Below are positions 1 through 6,172 of a stretch of DNA of 8,463 bases, piece after piece; within the stretch, counting starts at the first letter, position 1, and the number at the start of each line of letters is the position of its first letter. Under the pieces are notes generated by a model. It was not told where the DNA came from. It did not search any database and worked only from the letters and a program-made list of their open reading frames with translations. The position numbers were made by a program, and so were the translations under genes. Location of the stretch: assembly GCA_027294925.1 (NCBI GenBank), contig JAPULM010000561.1, forward strand, positions 1 to 8,463. The letters run 5' to 3'. This DNA comes from a bacterium. Its GTDB lineage: Bacteria > Tectomicrobia > Entotheonellia > Entotheonellales > Entotheonellaceae.

Positions 1-645
1 TGGGAAGTATGGTTAGCAGCAAGCGTCATCATACAGACAACACATCGTTTACAAATCGGTCTCGGGGTAACCAATCCGTACACGCGACATCCAGTGATAG
101 TGGCCCAAATGGCGGCAACCATGCAGCACTTGAGCCAAGGGCGTCTGACTATATCGTTGGGCAAAGGCAACAGCCGCTTTCTGGAAAAAGCCGGCATTCA
201 ACAGCATGATAAGGCGGTTGAGGAATGTGTGACGGCATTACGCCAATTAATCGCCGGAGAACGGACAACGATCAATGGCGAAGCATTTCAGATTGACGCC
301 ATGCTGTTGCGCACACGACCACCCGACGTTAGCGTTCCCATTTTTTTGGCTGCGATTGGTCCATCCGGTTGGCAAACCGCTATGCGAGTTGGTGACGGCG
401 TTGCCACGGTCTGGAACGACAAGCTAGCAGCAATCCGTCAGCAGTGGATGGCGGACCGCAGCTTGCCCGCGGCGGTGCTGATTCCCTTTGCACAAACCCA
501 CACTGATTTTTTTGCGCGCCGTGTCACTGACTTAGATGAACTTCGGCAACGCATTGCCATTCTCGATGCGGCCGGCTTTGACGAGGTCATTGTTGCTTAT
601 GCCGATCAGGCTGATTTGGCAACGGCAGCATGCCTCATAACGTAG
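1..645 (+). CDS. Luciferase-like flavin-dependent monooxygenase (LLM family), 3' part
   Basis: The reading frame is open from the first base of the window, so the start lies upstream; 214 residues are visible, ending in TAG at 643-645. The motif TNPYTRHP (about residues 24-31 of the fragment) followed by a stretch ending in GRLTISLGKGN is the typical second barrel strand region of the bacterial luciferase-like family. VPIFLAAIGPSGW...GDGV is the later conserved strand that precedes the C-terminal helices. Members use reduced FMN or F420 to oxidise or reduce small substrates; the substrate cannot be told from sequence. The part after GDGV is only about 75 residues, shorter than I expect for F420-dependent reductases, ending in a DELRQRI..LDAAGFDEVIVAY segment that matches the usual C-terminal helix-strand. 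The C terminus therefore looks complete, but an internal stretch of the insertion region is lost or naturally short. It could share transcripts with the OPRT gene 208 bases downstream. Confidence 0.85.
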   Translation, partial: WEVWLAASVIIQTTHRLQIGLGVTNPYTRHPVIVAQMAATMQHLSQGRLTISLGKGNSRFLEKAGIQQHDKAVEECVTALRQLIAGERTTINGEAFQIDAMLLRTRPPDVSVPIFLAAIGPSGWQTAMRVGDGVATVWNDKLAAIRQQWMADRSLPAAVLIPFAQTHTDFFARRVTDLDELRQRIAILDAAGFDEVIVAYADQADLATAACLIT

Positions 646-853
646 TACAATAGAGCGGGAGGTCCTGCCGCGACCTAAATGTCGCATCGCATAAAAACAA
701 CATGTCTGCTCCTGCCAAACGGGCAGGGTAATAGCGCTATACCGTACCCGGCCGCCTCCTAACACATTGCAGAACCGGCCAGACTGTGTTATCTGTTTCC
801 GTCTTAAGGTCGAGACCCTGAGTACGCCCTACGTAGCGGAAGGAATGCCTCTT
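646..853 (+). promoter_or_regulatory. Structured leader ahead of the OPRT-like gene
   Basis: This 208-base gap shows no convincing gene but several inverted repeats. AGGTC (660-664) pairs with GACCT (672-676). GCGAC (670-674) pairs with GTCGC (681-685), and the two hairpins share bases 672-674, so they exclude each other. CCTGCC (711-716) pairs with GGCAGG (722-727), and TAACACA (760-766) with TGTGTTA (785-791). None is followed by a T run, so a simple terminator is not supported. An attenuator-like leader for a pyrimidine gene is possible, but each stem is only 5 to 7 bp and chance is a real alternative. Confidence 0.25.
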
Positions 854-1501
854 ATGTCTGCAGGTGACAAACGCGTAGCCAACCTGTGGTTGGCTGACGA
901 GCTATGGAAGCTTGGCGCGGTACAGTTTGGCGATTTCACATTGGGGGAAACCGCCGTCCATTCACCCGTGTATGTCAACTTACGCTTGCTCATCAGCAGC
1001 CCCGAAGTGTTGCAGCGAACGGTGGCAGTCATGCGGGATGAAGTACGAGCCCTGCAAAGCATGCGCCACCCGCAGATGGCGCATTATGACCTCGTTGCAG
1101 GTGTCCCGTTTGGCGGGCTCCATTTAGCTACTGCCTATTCCTTACGTTCCGGCATACCGATGATTTATTTGTACCCTGCCAAGAATGGGGAAGGCACGAT
1201 AGTCGAAGGCACCTATGAGGGCGGGCAAACCGTATTAATTATTGATGATCTCATTACCGGTGGGCGGAGCCTCATCCAAACCGCTGAACGCCTGGCGGCT
1301 GAGGATCTGTTTATCGACAATGCGCTGGTGCTTATCGATCGCCAACAAGGCGGCTCAGAACGACTTAAACGCGAAGGCATCAACGTTATTTCGATATTAA
1401 CCCTGGAATCCATCCTGCACTATCTCGGATCAAGCCATAAGATTCCTGAAGAATGGTATCATAAAAGCATCGAATACCTGCTGAAGCAGCGCTCAGGTTA
1501 A
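854..1501 (+). CDS. Orotate phosphoribosyltransferase-like protein
   Basis: The product (215 aa) is a type I phosphoribosyltransferase of the OPRT kind, which joins orotate to PRPP to give OMP in de novo pyrimidine synthesis in the cytoplasm. SPVYVNLRLL (about residues 37-46) matches the SPIYIDLR strand of OPRTs. DLVAGVPFGGL (79-89) is the ribose-binding neighbourhood, VLIIDDLITGGRS (127-139) is the PRPP motif with the acidic pair D131-D132, and the tail carries LVLIDRQQGG and SILTLESIL, both OPRT hallmarks. I chose ATG 854 because GGAAGGA at 838-844 sits 9 bases upstream; ATG 845 abuts that site and TTG 767 has no ribosome site. Oddity: the flexible catalytic loop, normally R/K-rich and ending in a Gly-rich turn (RKE.K..GT), is reduced to YPAKNGEGT (107-115), about four residues short and missing the usual Arg. 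It may be a weak or specialised OPRT, or a relative acting on another base. Confidence 0.85.
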   Translation: MSAGDKRVANLWLADELWKLGAVQFGDFTLGETAVHSPVYVNLRLLISSPEVLQRTVAVMRDEVRALQSMRHPQMAHYDLVAGVPFGGLHLATAYSLRSGIPMIYLYPAKNGEGTIVEGTYEGGQTVLIIDDLITGGRSLIQTAERLAAEDLFIDNALVLIDRQQGGSERLKREGINVISILTLESILHYLGSSHKIPEEWYHKSIEYLLKQRSG

Positions 1502-1519
1502 GCGTTCTTGCGTTTTTAT

Positions 1520-1543
1520 CCCCTCTCCCTTGGTGGAGAGGGG
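1520..1543. repeat. Dispersed palindrome copy A
   Basis: A perfect 9-bp inverted repeat: CCCCTCTCC at 1520-1528 and GGAGAGGGG at 1535-1543, loop 1529-1534. It lies between the convergent OPRT and VOC genes. Related palindromes are found at 5381-5403 and 6862-6883. Runs of T lie before the stem on the + strand and not after it on either strand, so it is not a standard intrinsic terminator, although a strong hairpin at a convergent junction may still slow transcription or protect 3' ends. Confidence 0.65.
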
Positions 1544-1568
1544 CTTGCGGGTAAAGCGGTACGCAGTA

Positions 1569-2441
1569 CTAGGCAGGCACGTAGGCATCGTGACCGCGGG
1601 AATAGGCGCGCAGATTTTGTTCCGTATTCCGGTTGACGAAACGACGCTGACGCCCGAACATCGGGTGGTACAAACTGCGTACTTCGTGCTCAATCTTAAA
1701 CAAGTGGCGCTCTGTATCGGGGTCTACAATATCCTCGAAACGATATTGAAAATCGTTCGTTTCTTCTGTAATCAAACCTCGTTTATTCAAAAACTGGTGC
1801 GGTCCAGAGAAATTGGCGACATAAACTGCAATATGATGGCCGTCATATGCCGGCAGTTTCTTGCTTGTTTCGTGAAAAATGAGTTCCTGCGTATTGCCAA
1901 CCCGCACATGTGCCACGTCACCAGTGGGGTCTTTTGACACACTGGCCGGGGCCTTGATGACCTTCTTGTAGAACTTTGCAATACCAGCCGCTGTTCCAGG
2001 TTCGACATCAAATTGCACATAGGGAATGCCAAGGGTCATCTCGCCGAACGCCGGCCCCGGCGCATAACAACGAAATTTGTTTCCCCAGGGTCCGGTCACT
2101 GCCACATAGCCGTCCTCAACGGAACAGTCGAAGGCCGTCTCGACGAGTTTATCTTTCAACCTCGTAAGACGTTGTTTTAAACCTTCAATGTCTGGTGTCA
2201 CCAAGCCCACATGCCCCCGCAGTACCTGTTGACCACGGGTCGGAAGATGGAATTGCTGTTCGCCGACATTCGCCCACATATTGTCGGTGTCGACCATCAG
2301 ATAAGGATCACGTGTGAGCCCCAAACCGCCAATATAGAAATCTATCGCCATTTGCTGGTTGGGCACCAAGACATTCACATGCTCCATGCAAAGCATGTTG
2401 CCGACGTCTTGCGTCGCTCGCTTGTAAGTCTTTTCACTCAT
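1569..2441 (-). CDS. VOC (glyoxalase/dioxygenase) superfamily protein, two domains
   Basis: The 290-aa product has two vicinal-oxygen-chelate modules in tandem, the arrangement of extradiol dioxygenases and many glyoxalase-like lyases. Module 1 starts with MEHVNVLVPNQQMAIDFY (about residues 19-36), where H21 is a likely metal ligand; FHLP (H65) and GHVGLVTPD (H77) follow. Module 2 starts around LGIPYVQFDVEPG and contains LIFHE and HHIAVYVANF, ending with a DIVDPDTERHLFKIEHE strand typical of VOC barrels. The C-terminal tail MFGRQRRFVNRN also occurs in ring-cleavage-like members, but the substrate is not predictable. The start at 2441 is set by AGGAGGT (2453-2447), five bases upstream; an in-frame extension to 2498 lacks such a site and adds an unlikely basic peptide. 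It follows the IMPase-family gene on the same strand, with a 130-base gap that holds its own promoter candidate. Confidence 0.85.
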   Translation of the reverse strand: MSEKTYKRATQDVGNMLCMEHVNVLVPNQQMAIDFYIGGLGLTRDPYLMVDTDNMWANVGEQQFHLPTRGQQVLRGHVGLVTPDIEGLKQRLTRLKDKLVETAFDCSVEDGYVAVTGPWGNKFRCYAPGPAFGEMTLGIPYVQFDVEPGTAAGIAKFYKKVIKAPASVSKDPTGDVAHVRVGNTQELIFHETSKKLPAYDGHHIAVYVANFSGPHQFLNKRGLITEETNDFQYRFEDIVDPDTERHLFKIEHEVRSLYHPMFGRQRRFVNRNTEQNLRAYSRGHDAYVPA

Positions 2442-2484
2442 GCTCGACCTCCTTTTACAAGTATCTTTCCCGGCAATAATAGAA

Positions 2485-2514
2485 CGTATAGCACCCAACC
2501 CTTGGCTCAGTCAA
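2485..2514 (-). promoter_or_regulatory. Candidate sigma70 promoter of the VOC gene
   Basis: Read on the minus strand, TTGACT (2514-2509) and TATACG (2490-2485) are separated by 18 bases. The -35 box matches TTGACA at 5 of 6 positions, the -10 box matches TATAAT at 4 of 6. It lies 44 bases upstream of the VOC start codon, behind the end of the phosphatase gene, so the VOC gene probably has its own transcript. Confidence 0.4.
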
Positions 2515-2556
2515 GCCCGATAGTAGAGAAGGGTGGGCGAGACATCATCTCTCAGT

Positions 2557-2578
2557 AAAAAGCGGCGCCTGTCAGCCG
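2557..2578 (-). terminator. Weak intrinsic terminator candidate of the IMPase-family gene
   Basis: On the minus strand CGGC (2578-2575) pairs with GCCG (2566-2563) across an 8-base loop that includes the stop codon, followed by a run of five T (2561-2557). The stem is only 4 bp, so strength is doubtful; position and T run are right. Confidence 0.25.
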
Positions 2579-3390
2579 ACATCTATTGCGGCGGGAAAGC
2601 TACCATTGAACAAGGTCTGCAAATCCAGTGACGCATTGCAGCAGATCAAAAAACCCTGTGGTTGATGGGTGTCTAGCGGCTGCCCCTGGCGATCTAAGAC
2701 CCGACCGCCGGCGCCTTGTACAACCAGGGCAGCGGCGGCAATATCCCAACTTTTGACACGATTGCGCATCCGGCCATAAAGATAACCTTCTGCTGCGCCT
2801 CTTGCCACCAGGCACATATTCAGAGCCACCGAGCCGCCAATGCGAAATGCCTGTTTGAACCCACGATCCCATTCGATAGCGCAGAAATGCCGACGCAGAT
2901 CATCGCGTGGCGAGTAGTCAAGAATCAGACGGGCCTGCTTGAGTTCGCCCACCTTGGTAACCTGTATCGCATGGCCATTGACGGTCGTTTCGCGGTCAAT
3001 CGCTGCAGTATAGAGTTCATGGTGAAAGGGATGATTGACAACACCGACCAACGTGCGTCCCTCTTTTGCCACGGCAATCGTAACCCCGCAAAAATTCTGG
3101 CCTCGAATATAAGACTCCGTGCCGTCCAACGGATCGATAATCCAGGTGTATGGAGATGTCGTTCGCCGAATGCCAGATTCCTCACTTATCATGGCGTGAT
3201 CGGGAAAGTAGCGGCTGATAAGGTCGCAAATCGCTGCATCGGCAAGCTTGTCCACATTGGTCACGACTTCTTGCCGTGCCTTCAGTTCAATTTCAAGCCG
3301 GGTGTAGCAGTGTTCCAGCAAAACACGGCCACCGACGCTGGCTGCTTCCTCCGCTACCTTAAGTAAATCTGATAATGATACATCCGTCAT
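2572..3390 (-). CDS. Inositol monophosphatase family phosphatase
   Basis: The 272-aa product has every landmark of the Mg2+-dependent, lithium-sensitive phosphatase fold. These are E70-E71 in ISEESG, the signature WIIDPLDGTESY with D86, D89, G90 and T91, and SWDIAAAALVVQGAGGRV with the third metal-ligand Asp at D216. Family members remove phosphate from inositol-1-phosphate, histidinol phosphate, fructose-1,6-bisphosphate or 3'-phosphoadenosine 5'-phosphate; the sequence does not decide which. Length fits the family (about 260-275 aa). Start ATG 3390 follows GAGG with five bases between; an in-frame extension to 3543 would add 51 residues with no family match and run through a palindromic repeat, so I reject it. 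It is flanked by mutM upstream and a VOC gene downstream on the same strand, but gaps of 246 and 130 bases argue against tight coupling. Confidence 0.9.
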   Translation of the reverse strand: MTDVSLSDLLKVAEEAASVGGRVLLEHCYTRLEIELKARQEVVTNVDKLADAAICDLISRYFPDHAMISEESGIRRTTSPYTWIIDPLDGTESYIRGQNFCGVTIAVAKEGRTLVGVVNHPFHHELYTAAIDRETTVNGHAIQVTKVGELKQARLILDYSPRDDLRRHFCAIEWDRGFKQAFRIGGSVALNMCLVARGAAEGYLYGRMRNRVKSWDIAAAALVVQGAGGRVLDRQGQPLDTHQPQGFLICCNASLDLQTLFNGSFPAAIDVG

Positions 3391-3423
3391 AACAGCCTCA
3401 CAAACACTGACTGGACTGGGAGC

Positions 3424-3440
3424 GTGGGCGTCTCGCCCGC
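3424..3440. repeat. GC-rich hairpin in the mutM-phosphatase gap
   Basis: GGGCG (3426-3430) and CGCCC (3434-3438) form a stem with loop TCT, extendable by one wobble and one G-C pair to 3424-3440. The motif GTCTCGCCC occurs again in inverted form as GGGCGAGAC at 2535-2543, with a preceding GGTG in that copy and CGTG here. I suspect a dispersed repeat unit rather than a gene-specific element. The rest of the gap (3391-3636) shows nothing I can support. Confidence 0.3.
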
Positions 3441-3636
3441 ATGGTTTGGGACAGAGCGACCAAGCTGTCGGCGCGCCCGGACTACCCCGGTTATTGAGAA
3501 TTACCAGCAGCGGACCATTTTTGCAAAGCGCCTTAATAGGCAAACTGGACGGGGCTTATGCTCTGTCATGTAAGTATACTGTAAAGAGCGATCTGAGGAA
3601 GGCATTTATTCCCACTGGTGCGCCTCACCTCGGCGT

Positions 3637-4461
3637 TCAACGCTGACAGCCGGGACAATAGAAGCTACTGCGCCCAGCCTGCACCATACGTCGAATACGG
3701 CGTCCATCACGGCAGCAGGTTTCGCCCTCGCGTCCATACACCAGGAGCCGATTCTGAAACTCCCCCCGCCGCCCTTCACTGTCAACATAATCCGAAAACG
3801 TGGTGCCATGATGCTCGATGGCCTCGCGCAGAACATGCTGCACGGCAGTATAGATGCGTTGCCAATGGAGACGACGTAAGCGCCCAACCTCTCGGGTCGG
3901 GCGAATACGGGCGAGAAACAGACTTTCACTAGCGTAAATATTGCCTACCCCCACCACAATCGAGGCGTCCATCAGAAAGTTTTTGACTGGAACACGACGC
4001 CCACGCGCCCGCCCTTGTAGGTACGCCTCCGAAAAGTCATCAGATAGCGGTTCAGGACCCAGATGACGAAAACGGGGATGCTCAGATAATGTTGCGGCTG
4101 GGGTCAAAAAACACATACCAAAGCGCCGCGGATCGTTAAAGCGTAGCTCCAGATCGGGCCCAAGCTGGAAGATCAGATGATCGTGCGTTGCATCTACCGC
4201 CGCCGGTTGACCGACCCTGAGACGCCCTGTCATACCCAGATGCAAGACCAGCACAAGAGCCGGCTGCAGACGCACAAGAATATATTTAGCCCGGCGATCA
4301 ACAGTGTCGATGGTGCACCCTACCACCTGTTCCTGCAGGGCTTTGACGTCAACCCGTTCGCGCAGTTGCGGCTGACGCACCCGCACAGCGGTGATCTGCC
4401 GACCGACGATTTGCGGCGCCAGCCCGCGCCGAATCGTTTCCACTTCGGGTAGTTCAGGCAT
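3637..4461 (-). CDS. mutM: Formamidopyrimidine-DNA glycosylase (Fpg/MutM)
   Basis: The 274-aa product removes 8-oxoguanine and formamidopyrimidines from DNA and nicks the abasic site (base excision repair). It starts MPELPEVETIRRGL: after Met removal P1 is the Schiff-base nucleophile and E2 the general acid. RRAKYI has the conserved DNA-contacting Lys at about 58-59, LHLGMTGRL and FNDPRRFG are standard barrel motifs, and VVGVGNIYASESLF is the helix-two-turn-helix with the conserved Asn. The C-terminal zinc finger is unusual: the usual C-x2-C-x16-C-x2-C is C249-x2-D252-x16-C269-x2-C272, so the second ligand is Asp, with an extra Cys at 250. Start ATG 4461 is fixed by the need for Pro at position 2; AAGG lies eight bases upstream. 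An upstream in-frame Met at 4488 would bury the nucleophile and is excluded. Confidence 0.97.
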   Translation of the reverse strand: MPELPEVETIRRGLAPQIVGRQITAVRVRQPQLRERVDVKALQEQVVGCTIDTVDRRAKYILVRLQPALVLVLHLGMTGRLRVGQPAAVDATHDHLIFQLGPDLELRFNDPRRFGMCFLTPAATLSEHPRFRHLGPEPLSDDFSEAYLQGRARGRRVPVKNFLMDASIVVGVGNIYASESLFLARIRPTREVGRLRRLHWQRIYTAVQHVLREAIEHHGTTFSDYVDSEGRRGEFQNRLLVYGREGETCCRDGRRIRRMVQAGRSSFYCPGCQR

Positions 4462-4567
4462 CCATTTAACCTTGAAAATCACTTGCAAATGACAAATACA
4501 GATTTCGCCAGCCCCATAGGTTGACTTGGACGGTAGCGAAGTCCAACCTGTTCAATCTGTAATCAGG

Positions 4568-4596
4568 TTGCTGGGTATTAATCAAAAGATTATAAC
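4568..4596 (+). promoter_or_regulatory. Weak promoter candidate ahead of the pyrD pseudogene
   Basis: TTGCTG (4568-4573) and TATAAC (4591-4596) are 17 bases apart. The -10 box matches at 5 of 6, the -35 box at only 3 of 6. It lies in the 289-base gap between divergent mutM and the pyrD remnant. Elsewhere in that gap only a short inverted repeat (TTGGAC / GTCCAA around 4527-4547) is visible. Both may be relics of the former pyrD promoter. Confidence 0.25.
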
Positions 4597-4750
4597 GCTG
4601 TTGAGGATATCTTTCCAGACGCCAGCGCCTGTCTGAAGAAAATACTCTTGCATAGCCTACGGAAGTAGTGTGTAATAAAGATCATCCTGTTCTGGGGCTG
4701 ATGAGGCGGCAATGGCTTGCGTTCCGTTCGGGCCATGAGATAAGGGAATT

Positions 4751-5204
4751 ATGCAAATCGATGTATCAACGGCACTAGGTGGTGTCTTGCTGCAACTGTG
4801 CGCCATGAACGCTGCCGGTTGCCGGTTCTTCAAGCACCGATGAAATGCGGGCGCTGACGGCCTCTGAGGCCGGGGCTGCTATTATCGAACTCAATTTGGC
4901 CGATCCGCATGCGGTGTGCAACACGGGTGGCGCCTGCAACATCAACGTGGTGCGTGCGATCTTGTCCCAGGTGCGAGATACGCAGGTCGTAGCGCCTCTC
5001 GCGGTTAAACCTACCCCCTTTCAAACCCGGGCACATCTGAACGACACGTTGCACTTGTTGCAACAGATGGCGGTACAGATTGGCGGTGCGGTGCAGCACA
5101 AGGGGCCAGACTTGTTTGGTCAATTGAAGGCGAACTTAGCGACCTTGCTGCAACAAAATGGTTATAACACGCTGAGCGACTTGCGTCGGGCTTCTCAAGC
5201 TTGA
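4751..5204 (+). pseudogene. pyrD: Dihydroorotate dehydrogenase (pyrD) pseudogene
   Basis: The remnant begins with ATG 4751 behind AAGGGA and reads MQIDVSTALGGVLL...MNAAG, the N terminus of class 1 DHODH, then stops at TGA 4841. From about 4821 the next frame continues as GSSSTDEMRALTASEAGAA, the expected following segment. A perfect tandem duplication of GCCGGTT (4814-4820 and 4821-4827) causes the shift: removing one copy joins MNAAG to SSSTDEM in frame. Then two large pieces are missing. GAAI runs directly into IELNLADPH (family ELNLSCPN, where the Cys is the catalytic base; here it is Asp), and after PLAVKPTPFQT the text jumps to MAVQIGGAVQHKGPDLF (family LQIGTALHKEGPAIF). The end, QQNGYNTLSDLRRAS, matches the DHODH C terminus. 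About half of a normal 310-aa enzyme remains and it cannot be active. The downstream part (4845-5204) is still open, which could mislead annotation as a 119-aa protein. Confidence 0.85.
4814..4827 (+). repeat. 7-bp tandem duplication causing a frameshift
   Basis: GCCGGTT occurs twice in direct succession (4814-4820, 4821-4827) inside the pyrD remnant. Deleting either copy restores a continuous DHODH-like reading frame across this point, so it is the likely cause of the frameshift, typical of replication slippage. Confidence 0.85.
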
Positions 5205-5365
5205 GTATTCGTGCTACAGTTAGACAGATTGATACTTTTCCGAACGAGCACGAGATGATCAGAATAGTTGTATTTTGATACAGCGGTATAGGTAGGTGGA
5301 CAAAAATGTCTGTGCCTGTTGTCTGTGCCCCCTTGCAGGGAAAACTTGGATAAGGGGATCTTGAC

Positions 5366-5467
5366 ATGGCAGGAAGCAATCTTCTCACTGGCCAGGGAGA
5401 GGGAAAATTCATGTCCAGGTACATCGAAAGACGTGAGGCAAGCGACACCGCGGAAAAACAGACATGA
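5366..5467 (+). CDS. Doubtful 33-codon ORF overlapping the MBL gene start
   Basis: ATG 5366 has AAGGGG eight bases upstream and opens a frame of 33 residues; an internal ATG at 5411 has AGAGGG seven bases upstream and would give 18 residues (MSRYIERREASDTAEKQT). The TGA stop (5465-5467) overlaps the ATG of the next gene as ATGA, a layout that usually means translational coupling. That would help the MBL gene, whose own ribosome site is poor. However, the first half of the frame runs through a degenerate copy of the dispersed palindrome (5381-5403), so the peptide need not be functional. I do not recognise it; a leader peptide or chance frame are both possible. Confidence 0.3.
   Translation: MAGSNLLTGQGEGKFMSRYIERREASDTAEKQT
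5381..5403. repeat. Dispersed palindrome copy C (degenerate)
   Basis: CTTCTCACTG (5381-5390), two bases, then CAGGGAGAGG (5393-5402). The right arm is identical to that of copy B at 6874-6883 and the left arm matches copy B at 8 of 10 positions. It lies in the leader of the MBL gene and supplies the AGAGGG just before ATG 5411. Confidence 0.55.
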
Positions 5468-6138
5468 GCGAGACACTCTACCTCAAACAGATCGAATGCG
5501 GGCCGATGCAGAATTATGTCTACCTGATCGGTGACCCGGTAACCCGGCAAGCGGCCGTCGTCGACCCGGCCTGGGAGATCGACCGCATTGTGCAGACAGC
5601 CGAGGCGGACGGCTACACCATCAGCCAAGTACTGATTACCCATACGCATCAGGATCATACGGGTGGACACCTGTTCGGGCGCGATATTCCTGGCGTGGTG
5701 GAGCTTCTTGACGTGTTGGACATCCCGGTCTATGTGCATAAAACCGAGACGCATATTTTGAAGCATGTTCCGGACTCTTCCAAAGTACCGACTGAAAGTG
5801 AACAAATCGTTGAACTGGGCAGCGATGTGCAGATCCGGCTCATTCACACGCCTGGGCATACGCCAGGCTCACAGTGTTTTCTCGTTCAAAACAAGTTGGT
5901 CGCAGGCGACACCATGTTCATTGGCGCCTGCGGCCGAGTCGATCTGCCGACCAGCAGCCCTGAGGAGATGTACGACAGTTTGACCAATAAGCTCATGCGG
6001 CTCGATGATGCGACCGTATTATATCCGGGTCATAACTATGCCTCGAAACCTACCTCAACCATTGGTGAGGAACGTCAGCAAAACCCGTTTGTCCAATTCG
6101 CTTCATTACAGGATTTTCTTCGCGCCATGGGGCGTTAA
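5464..6138 (+). CDS. Metallo-beta-lactamase-fold hydrolase, glyoxalase II/ETHE1-like
   Basis: The 224-aa product has a full binuclear metal site: H60, H62, D64 and H65 in THTHQDH, H132 in HTPGHTPGS, D149 in AGDT and H190 in YPGHNY. GACGRVDLP...EEMYDSL after the GDT motif is the signature of hydroxyacylglutathione hydrolases and the related persulfide dioxygenases (GCGRxD, one-metal in ETHE1). These enzymes cleave thiol esters such as S-lactoylglutathione or oxidise glutathione persulfide; which applies here is open. Start: 5464 is the only in-frame ATG after the upstream stop at 5434, but its ribosome site is weak. Its ATG overlaps the stop of the small ORF before it. Downstream the DsbA-like gene starts 34 bases after the stop, so the two are very likely co-transcribed and may work on the same thiol chemistry. 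Confidence 0.9.
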   Translation: MSETLYLKQIECGPMQNYVYLIGDPVTRQAAVVDPAWEIDRIVQTAEADGYTISQVLITHTHQDHTGGHLFGRDIPGVVELLDVLDIPVYVHKTETHILKHVPDSSKVPTESEQIVELGSDVQIRLIHTPGHTPGSQCFLVQNKLVAGDTMFIGACGRVDLPTSSPEEMYDSLTNKLMRLDDATVLYPGHNYASKPTSTIGEERQQNPFVQFASLQDFLRAMGR

Positions 6139-6172
6139 CTAGGTAATTTCAAACCGGAGGGAGGCATGAGAG

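Noticed and set aside
767..853. TTG start for the OPRT gene
   Set aside because: No ribosome site, and 29 extra residues without OPRT likeness; ATG 854 has GGAAGGA at nine bases.
1520..1543. Hairpin after OPRT as an intrinsic terminator
   Set aside because: The T run lies before and not after the stem on the + strand, and there is no T run after it on the minus strand; related copies elsewhere point to a dispersed repeat.
2716..3366. Rightward open frame (216 codons) inside the phosphatase gene
   Set aside because: It is a shadow of the IMPase-family gene, whose catalytic motifs are all intact on the other strand.
3391..3543. In-frame N-terminal extension of the IMPase-family gene
   Set aside because: It has no family similarity, crosses a palindromic repeat, and ATG 3390 has a good GAGG site at five bases.
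4841..4843. TGA in the first frame of the pyrD remnant as a second Sec codon
   Set aside because: After this TGA the frame holds no DHODH-like text and soon stops again; the homologous text continues in another frame and the 7-bp duplication explains it.
5307..5329. Direct repeat TGTCTGTGCC, two copies three bases apart
   Set aside because: Only two short copies with no link to a promoter or array; too little to call a regulatory site or CRISPR.
5011..5859. Long leftward open frame (282 codons) over the MBL gene
   Set aside because: It is antisense to the MBL gene and the pyrD remnant, with low-complexity and Cys/Arg-rich text and no recognisable domain.
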